This document shows positions 18,284 to 28,335 of a stretch of 64,000 nucleotides of DNA, piece after piece. A program made the position numbers and the translations under genes. Each line of letters starts with the position of its first letter. The stretch's first letter is position 1. Under the pieces are notes generated by a model that saw only the letters and a program-made list of their open reading frames with translations, made no database searches and was not told where the DNA came from. This DNA comes from Hydrogenophilales bacterium 16-64-40 (GTDB taxonomy: Bacteria; Pseudomonadota; Gammaproteobacteria; Burkholderiales; Thiobacillaceae), in assembly GCA_002256995.1 (NCBI GenBank), contig NCGX01000012.1, positions 1 through 64,000 of the forward strand, written 5' to 3'.

Positions 18284-19525
18284 TTATGAACCGTCAGCCC
18301 ATCTGCGTTCAAGCGCGGCCTGCCAGCGATACGGCGTGGGGTCGAGAACCGGTGTGCGGCCTTCCATCAGGTCGACCAACAGTTCTGCCGAGGCCGGCGC
18401 CAGCGTCACTCCGTAGCGGTAATGCCCGGTGTTGACGAACACGTTCCCGAAATCCGGATGGCGGTCGATCACCGGGATATTATCCGGCGAACCGGGGCGC
18501 AAGCCGGCCCAGTGCCGCACCGGTTGCATGGCGGCCAGCGCAGGCAGCAGTTCGGCCGCCTCGGCGTGCAGGCGCTGGCGCGTGGCGCCGTCGGTCGACT
18601 TGTCGAAGCCGGCATCCTCCAGCGTGCTGCCCACCAGCACATGGCCATCGCGGCGCGGAATCAGATACAACCCATTGCGATACAGAATCGTATCCAGCAC
18701 GCCCGGCGCAAGCTTGAACAGCAGCATCTGGCCGCGAATCGGGCGGATCTGCGGCGTCGCCGCCAGCCCCGCCAGCCCCAGCCCGGACCACGCCCCGGTT
18801 GCCAGCACCACGGCGTCCGCCGGAAAAGTCTCCGCTGCCGTCTGCACCGCCGTCACCCGTCCACCCTGCGTCAGCACCCCGGTGGCAGGGCACTGTTCAC
18901 GTATCACCCCGCCCAGTTGCACCACCGCCGCGCGCAATGCCGCCACCAGGCGCGGGTTGCGCACCTGCGCGATGCCGGGCAGCCAGATGCAGTTTTCTTT
19001 AGAGACGTGCTGAACGATTCCGTCATCGCGAGGAGCGAAGCGACGCGGCGATCCAGCAGCCTTTGATTTCGCTGACACGCTGGATTGCTTCACATCGTTC
19101 GCAATGATGGAAGTTGTGTTGTTCAATGTTTCTTTCGGCACGACGCGCGCCAGATGCGGCGTGTCCGGGCAGTCCCACTCCGCCATCATCCCGTGCGCCA
19201 TACACCAGGCCAGCGCCTGCTCCGGATTAGCCACATTCAGCGCCAGCATCCCGCAGCGCCAGAATTCCGCACTCCGTCCCGATATCGCCTCGATGCCCGC
19301 CACCCAGTCCGCATAGCCCGTCATCGACTGCAGGGCCAGCGCCGAAACCGGCTCCGCGTAATCCCACGGCAGTAACGGCGAGAGGATTCCACCCCCCGCC
19401 CAGGACGACTCGCCGCCTACGGTGCTGCGTTCCAGCACGGTCACCCGGTGGCCGCGCTGCAATAAACCTAGCGCCACGCTCAAGCCCGAGACGCCAGCGC
19501 CGATAACAAGAATGTTTTGTGTCAA
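18284..19525 (-). CDS. thiO: FAD-dependent glycine oxidase-like (ThiO) with a 45-codon repeat insertion
   Basis: 413 residues of the D-amino-acid-oxidase/glycine-oxidase family, which in thiamin synthesis supplies iminoglycine. The dinucleotide motif VIGAGVSGLSVALGLLQRG opens the protein, and the C-terminal part has HWAGLRPGSPDNIPVI and GHYRYGVTLAP. Residues about 131-176 do not belong to the family: they are encoded by a dispersed repeat flanked by 7-bp direct repeats and inserted in frame. Without it the length is 368, normal for ThiO. The start is a TTG at 19525. No other thi gene is adjacent, so the exact substrate is inferred. Confidence 0.8.
   Translation of the reverse strand: MTQNILVIGAGVSGLSVALGLLQRGHRVTVLERSTVGGESSWAGGGILSPLLPWDYAEPVSALALQSMTGYADWVAGIEAISGRSAEFWRCGMLALNVANPEQALAWCMAHGMMAEWDCPDTPHLARVVPKETLNNTTSIIANDVKQSSVSAKSKAAGSPRRFAPRDDGIVQHVSKENCIWLPGIAQVRNPRLVAALRAAVVQLGGVIREQCPATGVLTQGGRVTAVQTAAETFPADAVVLATGAWSGLGLAGLAATPQIRPIRGQMLLFKLAPGVLDTILYRNGLYLIPRRDGHVLVGSTLEDAGFDKSTDGATRQRLHAEAAELLPALAAMQPVRHWAGLRPGSPDNIPVIDRHPDFGNVFVNTGHYRYGVTLAPASAELLVDLMEGRTPVLDPTPYRWQAALERRWADGS
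19001..19128. mobile_element. MITE-like palindromic repeat inside thiO
   Basis: An imperfect palindrome whose arms (TTCCGTCATCGCGAGG... and, inverted, TTCCATCATTGCGAAC...) match the intergenic repeats at 12952 and 15790. The direct repeats TTTCTTT at 18994-19000 and 19129-19135 look like a target duplication. Element plus one duplication is 135 bp, exactly 45 codons, so the host reading frame continues through it. Confidence 0.75.
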
Positions 19526-19629
19526 TGAAAAGGCCCGAAATTGCCGTTCATTCTAACAAACGGGCCACCAGTCAGCAGACGCTGGTGTCTGTGCGGTTGG
19601 ATGGATTAAGTTGGAGCGCATAAACAATC

Positions 19630-20157
19630 GTGAAAAACATGACGACCAAACTAACCGGATTCACGCTGATCGAGTTGATGGTCACCATTGCGGTGCTGGG
19701 CATTCTTCTGTCGATTGGTATCCCCAGTTACCAAAACATGGTGCTCAATAGCCGCATCACCGCGCAGGCCAATCAGGTGATCACTGCGCTCAACTACGCC
19801 CGCAGCGAAGCGGTCAAACGTGCCGCCCCCGCAACGGTGTGCTCTACCAATGGTGGGGCGGCCTGCGCCGGTTCCACGAATTGGTCTACCGGTTGGCTGG
19901 TGTTTGCCGATGCGAATGGAAACGGAGTGGTTAACGCTGGTGAGACGGTTCTGCGAGTTTGGCCGGCGCTCAATACCGGTAATACGCTCAACACTGGAAA
20001 AGACTTGCGGGTTACGTTCGCGGCCTCTGGGTTTGCAACAGGGTTTAACGATACGTTCAGGCTATGCGACAAACGCGGAACGGCCGAGGCGCGCAGCATT
20101 GTGATCAATTCAATGGGCCGGTCTTATGTGCAAAAGGGGGCAACAGCGTGTCCATGA
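19630..20157 (+). CDS. fimT: Minor pilin FimT/GspH-like
   Basis: 175 residues with a short basic leader and a type IV prepilin processing site ([26 protein letters not shown]), cleaved and N-methylated by PilD. The C-terminal part matches the GspH/FimT pseudopilin domain: LNYARSEAVKR, then paired cysteines in TVCSTNGGAAC. A GTG at 19630 is used here; GGAG lies 14 nt upstream. An ATG at 19639 is also possible. First gene of a six-gene minor-pilin operon. FimT proteins in some species bind DNA during natural transformation, so that role is possible. Confidence 0.87.
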   Translation: MKNMTTKLTGFTLIELMVTIAVLGILLSIGIPSYQNMVLNSRITAQANQVITALNYARSEAVKRAAPATVCSTNGGAACAGSTNWSTGWLVFADANGNGVVNAGETVLRVWPALNTGNTLNTGKDLRVTFAASGFATGFNDTFRLCDKRGTAEARSIVINSMGRSYVQKGATACP

Positions 20158-20600
20158 TTAGTAGTCATACCCGTGGTGTTAGACATTCCATGCGAGGGTT
20201 TACCCTGCTCGAAGTGCTCGTGGCCATCGTGGTGCTGTCCATCGGTCTGCTCGGTCTGGCGGGACTGATGGCATCCAGCCTGAAAAATTCACACAGCGCC
20301 TACCAGCGCACCCAGGCAACCTGGCTGGCCTATGACGCGCTTGACCGGATGCGTGCGAATCGACAGGTTGCGTTGGCCGGTGGTTATAACCTTGCCCTGG
20401 GCGCGACCCCCGGTGGGAGCGATCTGGCGGCGACCGATCTTGGCGAGTGGGACGCTGCATTGACCAATACGCTGCCAGCGGGCGATGGTTCGATTGCTGT
20501 CGGAGCGGGTGGCGCCGTCAAGGTTATCGTTCAGTGGAACGATACGAGAGGCACCGGCGGGAATGATGCCGAACAATTCATTGTGGATTCGCAACTATGA
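20154..20600 (+). CDS. pilV: Type IV pilus minor pilin PilV
   Basis: 148 residues with the prepilin site G/FTLLEVLVAIVVLSIGLLGLAGLMA, whose ending is typical of PilV, and a small soluble domain. The ATG at 20154 overlaps the fimT stop (ATGA). A GTG at 20148 and an ATG at 20190 are alternatives; the last gives the shortest leader. Its stop overlaps pilW by 4 bp. PilV is part of the initiating minor-pilin complex at the pilus tip. Confidence 0.87.
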   Translation: MISSHTRGVRHSMRGFTLLEVLVAIVVLSIGLLGLAGLMASSLKNSHSAYQRTQATWLAYDALDRMRANRQVALAGGYNLALGATPGGSDLAATDLGEWDAALTNTLPAGDGSIAVGAGGAVKVIVQWNDTRGTGGNDAEQFIVDSQL

Positions 20601-21670
20601 AAACAGCCGCCCAGTTGATGCCGTGTGAAAGACAGCGGGGGTTTTCGCTGGTGGAACTCATGATCGCCATGACGATCGGTTTTATCGTTCTGGCTGGAAT
20701 CGGTTACCTGTATGTCGAAAGTCGCCAGGCATTCCGCAGCATGGACAACCTGTCGCGCATGCAGGAAAGCGCGCGTTACGCGCTGGAAATCGTTGCGCGC
20801 GATATCCGCATGGCCGGCTATCGGGGGTGCGCGAGTTCGAGCGGGGATTTTCACAACACGCTGAATGACAGCGGCAAATCTGCCTATAACTTTGGGCTTC
20901 CCATCAATGGTTACGATGGGGAAGCCGGAAGCTGGACGCCTGCCTTGCCAACGGATACGGGGGGACTGAGTTTTGTCAATCCGCCGATTCTTGCGGGGAC
21001 CGATGTCATCATCCTGCGCAGTGCAACCGGCAGCGGCACGACGGTAAGCAAGCAGCCCGGCAGCAATTCCTCTGCCGACCTCCAGGTGACAACGCCAAAT
21101 GACCTCGCAATCAATGACATCGTCATGGTGACGAACTGCAAGGCTGCCACCGTATTGCAGATCACCAACATGAACGTCAATGGCGCCGGTCAGAACGTTG
21201 TTCATAACACCGGTGCTGGTGTCGGTCCGGCTGCGCCGGGCAACTCCACCAAAGATCTGGTCGAGAATTATTCTGCAAGCGGTGGCGAAATGATCAAGAT
21301 GCAGAGCAAGAGTTATTTCATTCGAAACGGAGCCAGCGGCAGGCCTGCATTGTGGCAGTTCGACAACTACAAACCGGCTGGCGGGGACAATCCAGCGGAG
21401 GTCGCGGAAGGCGTAGAGAACATGCAGATCCTGTATGGCATCGATGCCGATTCGAACGGGATTGTCGAGAGCTATTCGGCTGCCACTGCGGCACTCAATT
21501 GGAACCAGGTGGCAGCGGTGCGCATCAGTCTGCTGGTGGCCGGCAATGATGACAATGTCGCTACCTCTGCACAGACATACACCTACGATGGCGGCTCGGT
21601 CACTGCAGGCGATCAACGGCTGCGCCAGGTATTCACCACCACCGTCAGTGTGCGTAACAGAACACAGTAG
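20597..21670 (+). CDS. pilW: Type IV pilus minor pilin PilW
   Basis: 357 residues. The leader ends in RQRG before FSLVELMIAMTIGFIVLAGIGYLYVESRQ, a canonical prepilin helix. The region MQESARYALEIVARDIRMAGYRGC is characteristic of PilW. The long C-terminal domain contains VAEGVENMQILYGID and VRISLLVAG, both common in this family. It overlaps pilV by ATGA and is followed by pilX after 11 bp. Confidence 0.9.
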   Translation: MKTAAQLMPCERQRGFSLVELMIAMTIGFIVLAGIGYLYVESRQAFRSMDNLSRMQESARYALEIVARDIRMAGYRGCASSSGDFHNTLNDSGKSAYNFGLPINGYDGEAGSWTPALPTDTGGLSFVNPPILAGTDVIILRSATGSGTTVSKQPGSNSSADLQVTTPNDLAINDIVMVTNCKAATVLQITNMNVNGAGQNVVHNTGAGVGPAAPGNSTKDLVENYSASGGEMIKMQSKSYFIRNGASGRPALWQFDNYKPAGGDNPAEVAEGVENMQILYGIDADSNGIVESYSAATAALNWNQVAAVRISLLVAGNDDNVATSAQTYTYDGGSVTAGDQRLRQVFTTTVSVRNRTQ

Positions 21671-21681
21671 GAGCCAGACCC

Positions 21682-22215
21682 ATGCGCATCACACTATCCA
21701 ATAACGGTAAACAGCGCCAGGCTGGCGTGGCCCTCATCACCGGGCTGATTTTTCTGGTGATGCTGACCCTGATCGCCGTCACCGCCATGCAGTCGACCAC
21801 GCTGGAAGAACGCATGGCGGGCAATTCGCGCAGCCGCGATGCGGCTTTCCAGGGGGCAGAAGCAGCTGTGCGCGCAGCCGAAGTCGTGCTCAGCGGGGCG
21901 AGCCTGCCACCCTTCAACGGTAGCAAGGTGGGTTACTACGCGCTATTGGACAGCGGTGCTTCGGCCGACTACTGGAAAAACACTCATAACTGGGCCGCGC
22001 AGTCGGTGGCGTATAGCGGCGCCCTCGCCGGCGTGAAGGAAGCGCGCTTTGTCATCGAGGCGCTGCCGCCGGGCTCTGGGGGGAGTGGCGGCGACGACAG
22101 CCTGGTGGCGAAGCCGCTCAGTGGCGGCGAGATCTTCCGCATCACGACGCGCGGCATCGGCACCGACGGCACCTCGAGCGTCATTTTGCAAACCACTTTC
22201 CGCAGAAGTATTTAA
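21682..22215 (+). CDS. pilX: Type IV pilus assembly protein PilX
   Basis: 177 residues with an N-terminal hydrophobic helix after RQAGVALITGLIFLVMLTLIAV. Like other PilX proteins, it departs from the GFTLIE pattern. The downstream block MQSTTLEERMAGNSRSRDAAFQGAEAAVRAAE is the PilX signature. The C-terminal part ends in RITTRGIGTDGTSSVILQTTF. It sits between pilW and pilY1, as in other betaproteobacteria and Pseudomonas. Confidence 0.9.
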   Translation: MRITLSNNGKQRQAGVALITGLIFLVMLTLIAVTAMQSTTLEERMAGNSRSRDAAFQGAEAAVRAAEVVLSGASLPPFNGSKVGYYALLDSGASADYWKNTHNWAAQSVAYSGALAGVKEARFVIEALPPGSGGSGGDDSLVAKPLSGGEIFRITTRGIGTDGTSSVILQTTFRRSI

Positions 22216-22246
22216 GTAGCCAGGCCGCAAGGCTCAAGGAGTTTTC

Positions 22247-25200
22247 ATGAAAACCCGCCATCCAATCCAGTCTTTCAGCCTTGTGGCTGCCCTGCTTTTG
22301 CCCGCATTGCACGCCCAGGCAGCGGACCCGATTGCGCTGCCGTCCGCACCCCTGTACCTAGCGGGCGGGGTCGCGCCCAATCTGACGGTGACGCTGGATG
22401 ATTCGGGTTCGATGGCCTGGGGCTACGTGCCGGATTCGATGGGCAAAAACGCAAAGGTGACCGACGGATGCGGCCACTCAATTTTTTCTGGCTACGATGG
22501 TAGCGAAACTAAAAGATATTTCCTGTCGGGCGACTACAACGCCCAGTACTACAATCCCAGCACCACGTACCTGCCACCGCTGAAATCCGACGGGACGCCT
22601 TACACCACGTCTTACGGTAGCGCGTATACCAATGGCTTTGACACCAGTTCCACGGTGGTAAACCTGGCAAGCGCTTATCAGCCTTCATTTGGTTTTCAGC
22701 CAAAGTCCAATCAGTGCTACGCAAAGCATCCCGCTCTCGACAGTGGGTCAGGCAAACAGTTCAGCAGCGATACAGTCAATGTGCCAGCCTACTATTACAG
22801 TTACGATCCGGTGGGGACTGCGTGCGCAAGCCCTTCTAAAACCACCGAATCCTGCTACGTCTATACAGCGGTCGGGGCAGCCCAGCAGCAGAACTTTGCC
22901 AACTGGTATTCCTTTTATCGCACACGCAACCTGGCCACCGTAAGCGCAGCAACTCGCGCGTTCAACAACTTGCCGGGCACCATGCGCTTGGCATGGCAGG
23001 CATTGAATAGTAGTTGCGACGACTTCTCCGGCACAAGTTGCGCGGGCTGGGATGACACCAAGATCAACAATAGTATTCGCGCCTTGAGCAGCAGCCATAA
23101 GCAGAATTTCTTCAAATGGCTAGAGAAGCTGCCGGCGAACGGCAGCACGCCACTGCGTTTGGCATTGGGACGGGTTGGGGAGTATTACCGTACATCGACC
23201 GCAGTCGTGAACAGCCCGTACGCAGAGGACCCCCAAGTCACGGTTGGGACGCAGCATTCCTGCCGCGCCAATTACACCATCATGATGACGGACGGGATTT
23301 GGAATGGCAACAATGCAAGCGAGGTGAGCGGCAATGTGGATAACACAGCCAAGTCATTGCCTGATGGCACCAGCTACTCTCCATCCGCACCTTTTAAAGA
23401 TGACAATTCAAATTCCCTGGCGGACGTTGCTTTTTATTACTGGGCCAAGGACCTGCGCACGGATCTGACCAACAACGTTCCGCGCAGCCCGCGTGCGCTA
23501 GACAAGTTGGTCGAAGATGGAAAAACCATCCCCACAGCAGATTATTTCGACCCAAAGAACGACCCTGCCAGTTGGCAGCACATGGTGACGTATACCGTTG
23601 GACTGGGCTTGACCGCTACCTTGCCCGAGTTGACCCCGGCGCTGACTTGGGCAGGGGACACCTATACGGGAAGCTATGCTGACCTGGCTTCTGGCACACT
23701 AAGCCCATTGTGGCCCGTCACCGGCACAGACAAGCCTGGGAACGTCGCCGACCTCTGGCATGCCGCCATCAACGGCCGGGGCCTGTTCTTCAGCGCCGAA
23801 GATCCCCAGTCGCTCAGCGATGCCATGCAGGAAATGGTGAACAACATCATCAGCCGCAGTTCGTCGGCTGCGTCGATCGCGACCAACTCCAAGAAGCTCG
23901 ATACCAGCACCGCCATTTATCAGGCAAGTTTCGACTCAGGCAACTGGACCGGCGAGTTGGAGGCCTTTGCGGTCAAGTCAGATGGTGCTTTGGGCGACTC
24001 GCTGTGGAAGGCCAGCACCAAAATCCCGGCTGAGGCAAGCCGCAATATCAAGACCTTTAATGGTTCGGTCGGCGTGGATTTCGCCTGGGGCAGCATCAGC
24101 GCAGATCAACAGGTTCTGGTCTCGGAAGATGAGCTGAATTACCTGCGTGGCGACCAGAGCAAGGAGCAGAACAAGGGCGGTACATTCCGCACCCGCACCT
24201 CCCTGCTGGGCGATATCGTCAACTCCGACCCGCTGTTCGTAAGCGAGGAAAACTTCGGCTATGACAAGTTGAGCGGCGATGAAGGTACGTTCTATGTGGA
24301 CTACGTTGTGGCTAAAAGCAGCAAAACCCCGATGATCTACGTGGGGGCCAACGACGGCATGCTCCACGCGTTCAAGGCCAGCGACGGCGGCGAACTGTTT
24401 GCCTACGTACCGGGGCTGATTTATGCCAATCTGCCGAGTCTGACGAAGCCGAACTACAGCCATAAGTATTACGTGGATGGCGCGCCGGCCGTGGGCGATG
24501 TCTTCTATGGCGGAAGCGCATGGAGAACCGTACTGGTCACCCCGCTGGGCGCGGGTGGGCGCGGCGTGTTCGCACTCGATGTCTCCACGCCCGACGCTGC
24601 CTTCAGCGAGTCAAACGTGCTGTGGGAGTTTGATGGCGAGAATGCCGCTGCAGGCAGCACGCTCAATGACATGGGCTACCCGGTAGGCGGCGCGACAATC
24701 GGCCGCTTCAACGACGGAAAATACTATGCAGTGTTCGGCAACGGCTATGGCAGTGCGAACTGCAAGTCGGGCTTGTTCATGGTGCAGATCGATGCGCCTT
24801 CCAATGTAAAGTTCTTTGACACGGGGGAAGGCGCCTGCACGACCAGTGCCACTCAGAACGGCATGTCCACGCCGAGCCTGGTCGATTACGACGGCGACCG
24901 CATCATCGATGCGATCTATGCCGGTGACCTGCAAGGAAAGTTGTGGAAGTGGGATGTCACCTCAGCAACGAACAGTGTTTGGGATTTTGCCGCTGGTGGT
25001 CAACCCATGTTTACGACTGCGTCGGGGCAGCCCATTACCGCTCCGGTTGAAGTAGGTAAAGTGCCATCAGGTCTTTCGGGCGAGGCCATGGTCTATTTTG
25101 GCACGGGGCGCTATCTGCTTAGCGGCGACGAAGCCAGCAAGACGAAGCAAGCATTTTACGGACTGCTGGACAACGGCACCGCAATCCCTACTACGGGTAA

Positions 25201-25726
25201 CCCACTGGTTGAGCAGACCATTGTTTATGAGAGTGCCAACGCGCGCGTGGTGAGCAGCAATACCGTGAGTTCTCCCAAGCGCGGGTGGTATCTGGACCTG
25301 GTTCCGCCTTCAGGAACGCTACAGGGCGAGCGAGTTCTGAGCGTTCCCTTGTTGCGCTTCGGACGGGTGATTTTCAACACCTCCATTCCGTCAGCCGATC
25401 CCTGTGTATTGGGTGGAACCGGCTGGTTGATGGAGTTGGACGCCGCAACCGGGGGCAATCTGACCTACAGCGCCCTGGATATGGACAGCGATGGATTGTT
25501 CAATGAAGGCGACTACGTCGTCATCGGCCAAGACAAGGATGGGAATGATATTAAATCCCCTGTCGCAGGCAAGGCGTCTGGCTCGATGTCGCTCAACCAG
25601 CCGACCGTCATCACTGCGGGTTCCAAGGAGTACAAGTTCAATTCGGATATCAAGAAGGGGATCAGCGTCACCACCGAGAAATCCGGGACGAGCAATCCGC
25701 GCAGTTCCTGGCGGCAACTCCAGTAA
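22247..25726 (+). CDS. pilY1: Type IV pilus tip adhesin PilY1
   Basis: 1159 residues with a signal peptide (cleavage near LHAQA/ADP). The N-terminal half holds a von Willebrand A-like region with a MIDAS motif, DDSGSM, near residue 50. The C-terminal half is the PilY1 beta-propeller, with [16 protein letters not shown]-like repeats and a calcium loop [15 protein letters not shown] followed by LQGKLWKWD. In Pseudomonas that loop controls pilus retraction. A second acidic loop, [12 protein letters not shown], lies near the end. It is exported and assembled at the pilus tip with the minor pilins encoded upstream. Confidence 0.93.
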   Translation: MKTRHPIQSFSLVAALLLPALHAQAADPIALPSAPLYLAGGVAPNLTVTLDDSGSMAWGYVPDSMGKNAKVTDGCGHSIFSGYDGSETKRYFLSGDYNAQYYNPSTTYLPPLKSDGTPYTTSYGSAYTNGFDTSSTVVNLASAYQPSFGFQPKSNQCYAKHPALDSGSGKQFSSDTVNVPAYYYSYDPVGTACASPSKTTESCYVYTAVGAAQQQNFANWYSFYRTRNLATVSAATRAFNNLPGTMRLAWQALNSSCDDFSGTSCAGWDDTKINNSIRALSSSHKQNFFKWLEKLPANGSTPLRLALGRVGEYYRTSTAVVNSPYAEDPQVTVGTQHSCRANYTIMMTDGIWNGNNASEVSGNVDNTAKSLPDGTSYSPSAPFKDDNSNSLADVAFYYWAKDLRTDLTNNVPRSPRALDKLVEDGKTIPTADYFDPKNDPASWQHMVTYTVGLGLTATLPELTPALTWAGDTYTGSYADLASGTLSPLWPVTGTDKPGNVADLWHAAINGRGLFFSAEDPQSLSDAMQEMVNNIISRSSSAASIATNSKKLDTSTAIYQASFDSGNWTGELEAFAVKSDGALGDSLWKASTKIPAEASRNIKTFNGSVGVDFAWGSISADQQVLVSEDELNYLRGDQSKEQNKGGTFRTRTSLLGDIVNSDPLFVSEENFGYDKLSGDEGTFYVDYVVAKSSKTPMIYVGANDGMLHAFKASDGGELFAYVPGLIYANLPSLTKPNYSHKYYVDGAPAVGDVFYGGSAWRTVLVTPLGAGGRGVFALDVSTPDAAFSESNVLWEFDGENAAAGSTLNDMGYPVGGATIGRFNDGKYYAVFGNGYGSANCKSGLFMVQIDAPSNVKFFDTGEGACTTSATQNGMSTPSLVDYDGDRIIDAIYAGDLQGKLWKWDVTSATNSVWDFAAGGQPMFTTASGQPITAPVEVGKVPSGLSGEAMVYFGTGRYLLSGDEASKTKQAFYGLLDNGTAIPTTGNPLVEQTIVYESANARVVSSNTVSSPKRGWYLDLVPPSGTLQGERVLSVPLLRFGRVIFNTSIPSADPCVLGGTGWLMELDAATGGNLTYSALDMDSDGLFNEGDYVVIGQDKDGNDIKSPVAGKASGSMSLNQPTVITAGSKEYKFNSDIKKGISVTTEKSGTSNPRSSWRQLQ

Positions 25727-25755
25727 TGGCGGGTTCGATCATTGAAAGGATGGGC

Positions 25756-26193
25756 ATGAAAAACAAGAATGACGGTCGCGCTTTTAACGCATGTAAACGG
25801 GCTTTCGGCTTTACGCTGATCGAGCTCATGATCGTTGTCGCGATCATCGGGATACTGGCTTCAATCGCTTACCCGTCCTATACGCAATATGTGCTGCGGG
25901 CGAACCGCGCCGAAGCGAAGGCCATCCTGACGGAAACGGCGCAGTTCATGGAGCGTTATTTCACGACGAACGGTACCTATGTCGGTGGGGCCTTGTTGTC
26001 CGATGGCAATGTGTCGCCCAAGGGGGCGAGTGGGAGCTCGATCAAATACAACATCAGTTTTTTGGCAGGCCCATCAGCAACAGCTTTTAAGTTGCAGGCT
26101 GTTCCTGCGGGTGCCCAAGCCAACGACAGTTGCGGAACCTTGACCTTGTCGAACACCGGGGTGCAAACGCCGGCTACAGCTGGGTGCTGGTAA
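25756..26193 (+). CDS. pilE: Type IV minor pilin PilE
   Basis: 145 residues with prepilin site [39 protein letters not shown] and a C-terminal disulfide loop between the cysteines in NDSCGTL and TAGCW. The ATG at 25756 has AAAGGA at good spacing; an upstream frame to 25726 overlaps the pilY1 stop and is less likely. PilE is the last member of the minor-pilin operon. The major pilin is probably encoded elsewhere. Confidence 0.88.
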   Translation: MKNKNDGRAFNACKRAFGFTLIELMIVVAIIGILASIAYPSYTQYVLRANRAEAKAILTETAQFMERYFTTNGTYVGGALLSDGNVSPKGASGSSIKYNISFLAGPSATAFKLQAVPAGAQANDSCGTLTLSNTGVQTPATAGCW

Positions 26194-26217
26194 TTCCGTA
26201 ATTGCTCGGTACGGAAT

Positions 26218-27144
26218 TCAATCCAAGCCTTTTGGCAGCGGAAATCCGACCTTCTCCTGCACCCCATCCAAGTCGGTCACTGTACCGATTCCAAACTGTT
26301 TCAGCCGTTCGATCACTGCGCACACCAGAACCTCAGGGGCTGACGCGCCAGCGGTTACGCCGACGCGCTGCTTACCCGTTATCCATTGCGGATCGATTTC
26401 GCCGGCGTTGTCGACCATGTAGGCCGGCACGTCCAGATTCTCGGCAACTTCCCTCAGCCGGTTGGAGTTCGAACTGGTTGGCGACCCCACCACGATCACC
26501 ACGTCGCACTGCGGCGCCAGCACCTTGACGGCGTCCTGGCGGTTTTGCGTGGCGTAGCAGATGTCATCCTTTTTCGGGCCGGCGATGGTGGGGAAGCGCG
26601 CGCGCAGGGCGTCGACCACACGCGCAGCGTCGTCCACCGACAGCGTGGTCTGGGTGACGTAGGCGAGCTTGTCGGGGTCGGACACCTGCAGGCTGGCGAC
26701 GTCTTCCGGCGTTTCGACCAGGTACATGCCGCCTTTCGACTGGCCCAGGGTGCCCTCGACCTCGGGGTGGCCCTTGTGGCCGATCATGACGATCTCGAGT
26801 CCTTTTTCGCGCATCTTGCTGACTTCGACGTGCACCTTGGTGACCAGCGGGCAGGTGGCGTCGAACACGTTCAGCCCGCGCGCCTCGGCTTCTTCGCGAA
26901 CCGCCTGCGAGACGCCGTGCGCGCTGAAGATGACGGTGGCGCCGGCGGGAACCTCGTCGAGTTCCTCGACGAAGATTGCGCCCTTGGCCTTGAGGTCGCT
27001 GACGACGTAGGTGTTGTGGACGACTTCGTGGCGCACGTAGATCGGCGCGCCGAATTTTTCCAGGGCGCGCTCGACGATGGCGATGGCTCGGTCGACGCCA
27101 GCACAGAAGCCGCGGGGGTTGGCAAGAAGAATGGTTGGGGTCAT
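26218..27144 (-). CDS. ispH: 4-hydroxy-3-methylbut-2-enyl diphosphate reductase
   Basis: 308 residues. It catalyses the last step of the MEP isoprenoid pathway, reducing HMBPP to IPP and DMAPP with a [4Fe-4S] cluster. Cluster cysteines lie in [12 protein letters not shown] (C14), [11 protein letters not shown] and the C-terminal region, and the substrate motif [10 protein letters not shown] is present. It ends the minus-strand cluster with slpA and lspA and converges with pilE, leaving 24 bp between the stops. Confidence 0.96.
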   Translation of the reverse strand: MTPTILLANPRGFCAGVDRAIAIVERALEKFGAPIYVRHEVVHNTYVVSDLKAKGAIFVEELDEVPAGATVIFSAHGVSQAVREEAEARGLNVFDATCPLVTKVHVEVSKMREKGLEIVMIGHKGHPEVEGTLGQSKGGMYLVETPEDVASLQVSDPDKLAYVTQTTLSVDDAARVVDALRARFPTIAGPKKDDICYATQNRQDAVKVLAPQCDVVIVVGSPTSSNSNRLREVAENLDVPAYMVDNAGEIDPQWITGKQRVGVTAGASAPEVLVCAVIERLKQFGIGTVTDLDGVQEKVGFPLPKGLD

Positions 27145-27160
27145 GGGAGCGTTTCCGGCG

Positions 27161-27598
27161 TTACAGGATGCGAACGATTTCCACTTCGAATTCGATGCAC
27201 AGATCGGCGAGCGGGTGGTTGAAGTCGACTTTCACCGCGTCGTCGCCGATTTCCAGAATGTGACCGGCCATGGTCTGGCCGTTGGGCATGGCGAATTCGA
27301 CCAGTTGGTCGACTTCAAGTTTCATGTCGGCGGGCAGGTCGGATTTGGGCAGGGTCTGGATCAGGTCGGGCTGGCTCTCGCCAAAGGCCTGCCAGGGATC
27401 GAGCAGGAACACATGGCGTTCGCCGGGGTGGATGTCGATCAGCCATTGCTCCAGCATCGGCGCCAGGGTGCCGTCGCCGAGCGTCACGGTTTCCGGCTCG
27501 GCGTCGTCGAAGTTGGAGACGAGGTCGTCACCGCCGCGCGGGCGCAATGCGTAACGGAGCTGGAGGGTGTCGCCCGCGGCGACGGCGCGGTCGGTCAT
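27161..27598 (-). CDS. FKBP-type peptidyl-prolyl isomerase SlpA-like
   Basis: 145 residues, an SlyD/SlpA-like FKBP with an inserted flap. Visible are [35 protein letters not shown] and [18 protein letters not shown], the usual ending of this subfamily. It is cytoplasmic, with no signal peptide and no His-rich SlyD tail. Its ATG overlaps the lspA stop (ATGA), and the lspA-slpA-ispH order is conserved in proteobacteria. Confidence 0.9.
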   Translation of the reverse strand: MTDRAVAAGDTLQLRYALRPRGGDDLVSNFDDAEPETVTLGDGTLAPMLEQWLIDIHPGERHVFLLDPWQAFGESQPDLIQTLPKSDLPADMKLEVDQLVEFAMPNGQTMAGHILEIGDDAVKVDFNHPLADLCIEFEVEIVRIL

Positions 27599-28095
27599 GC
27601 TGCTTCCTTCGGCGTGGCCGGCTTGCCGAACAGGCTGTCCCAGATCAGCAGGGCAGCGCCGACCGAGATGGCGGAATCCGCGACGTTGAACGCCGGCCAG
27701 GCGAAGTCGCGGTAATGGAAATACAGGAAGTCGACCACGTGCCCCAGCATGACGCGGTCGATCACGTTGCCGAGCGCGCCGCCGAGCACTAGCGCCAGCG
27801 CAAAGGCCAGCCGCGGCTCCCGCGCATGACGTTTGAGCAAGCGCACGATGATGATGGTGGCGACGATTCCGATCGCGATGAAAAACCAGCGCTGCCAGCC
27901 GCCGGCGTCGGCCAGGAAGCTGAACGCCGCGCCGGTGTTGTGCACCCGCACCAGCGAAAAGAACGGCAGTACCGGGATGGCTTCCTGGTAATCGAGCGTG
28001 GACGAGACCCACCATTTGGTGAGGTGGTCGAGGGCGATGACGGCAAGGGCGAGGCTCAGCCATTTGCGCATTGCGGGGTCAGAGAAGTATTTCAT
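27595..28095 (-). CDS. lspA: Lipoprotein signal peptidase
   Basis: 166 residues with four transmembrane segments. The conserved blocks of signal peptidase II are ALDHLTKWW near the N-terminus, NVIDRVMLGHVVDFL with the first catalytic aspartate, and FNVADSAISVGAALLI with the second. It cleaves prolipoproteins at the inner membrane. It lies downstream of ileS, separated by a repeat-rich gap of about 240 bp, which is unusual for this normally tight pair. Confidence 0.95.
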   Translation of the reverse strand: MKYFSDPAMRKWLSLALAVIALDHLTKWWVSSTLDYQEAIPVLPFFSLVRVHNTGAAFSFLADAGGWQRWFFIAIGIVATIIIVRLLKRHAREPRLAFALALVLGGALGNVIDRVMLGHVVDFLYFHYRDFAWPAFNVADSAISVGAALLIWDSLFGKPATPKEAA

Positions 28096-28130
28096 GGCGT
28101 AGATGGATTTTTAATCTGTCAGGGGTTCAT

Positions 28131-28327
28131 CGTTTGCTTCGCCGCGATGACGTAGGAGGCCCGCCCCCGGGCCGATGCCGTGGAGGGTGCGGCGGTGCGA
28201 AAATCGGGGCGAGGGTGGACCTCCCACAGGGTTGTGCCCTTGTGGGAGGTCCGCCCCCGGGCCGATGGGGGGGCGTCGCCATGCCGCAGCGCCTGTTCGG
28301 TCGAATCGCTTCGCACACGATGACGGC
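28131..28327. repeat. Composite repeat block between ileS and lspA
   Basis: The 240-bp gap between lspA and ileS holds three structures. Fragments of the dispersed palindromic repeat lie at both ends (TTGCTTCGCCGCGATGACG at 28134-28152 and AATCGCTTCGCACACGATGACGG near 28304-28326). A 23-bp direct repeat with core CCGCCCCCGGGCCGATG occurs at 28155-28177 and 28245-28267. A near-perfect hairpin lies at 28219-28250 (ACCTCCCACAGGG paired with CCCTTGTGGGAGGT). I see no gene in it. Confidence 0.7.
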
Positions 28328-28335
28328 CGGCCGTG

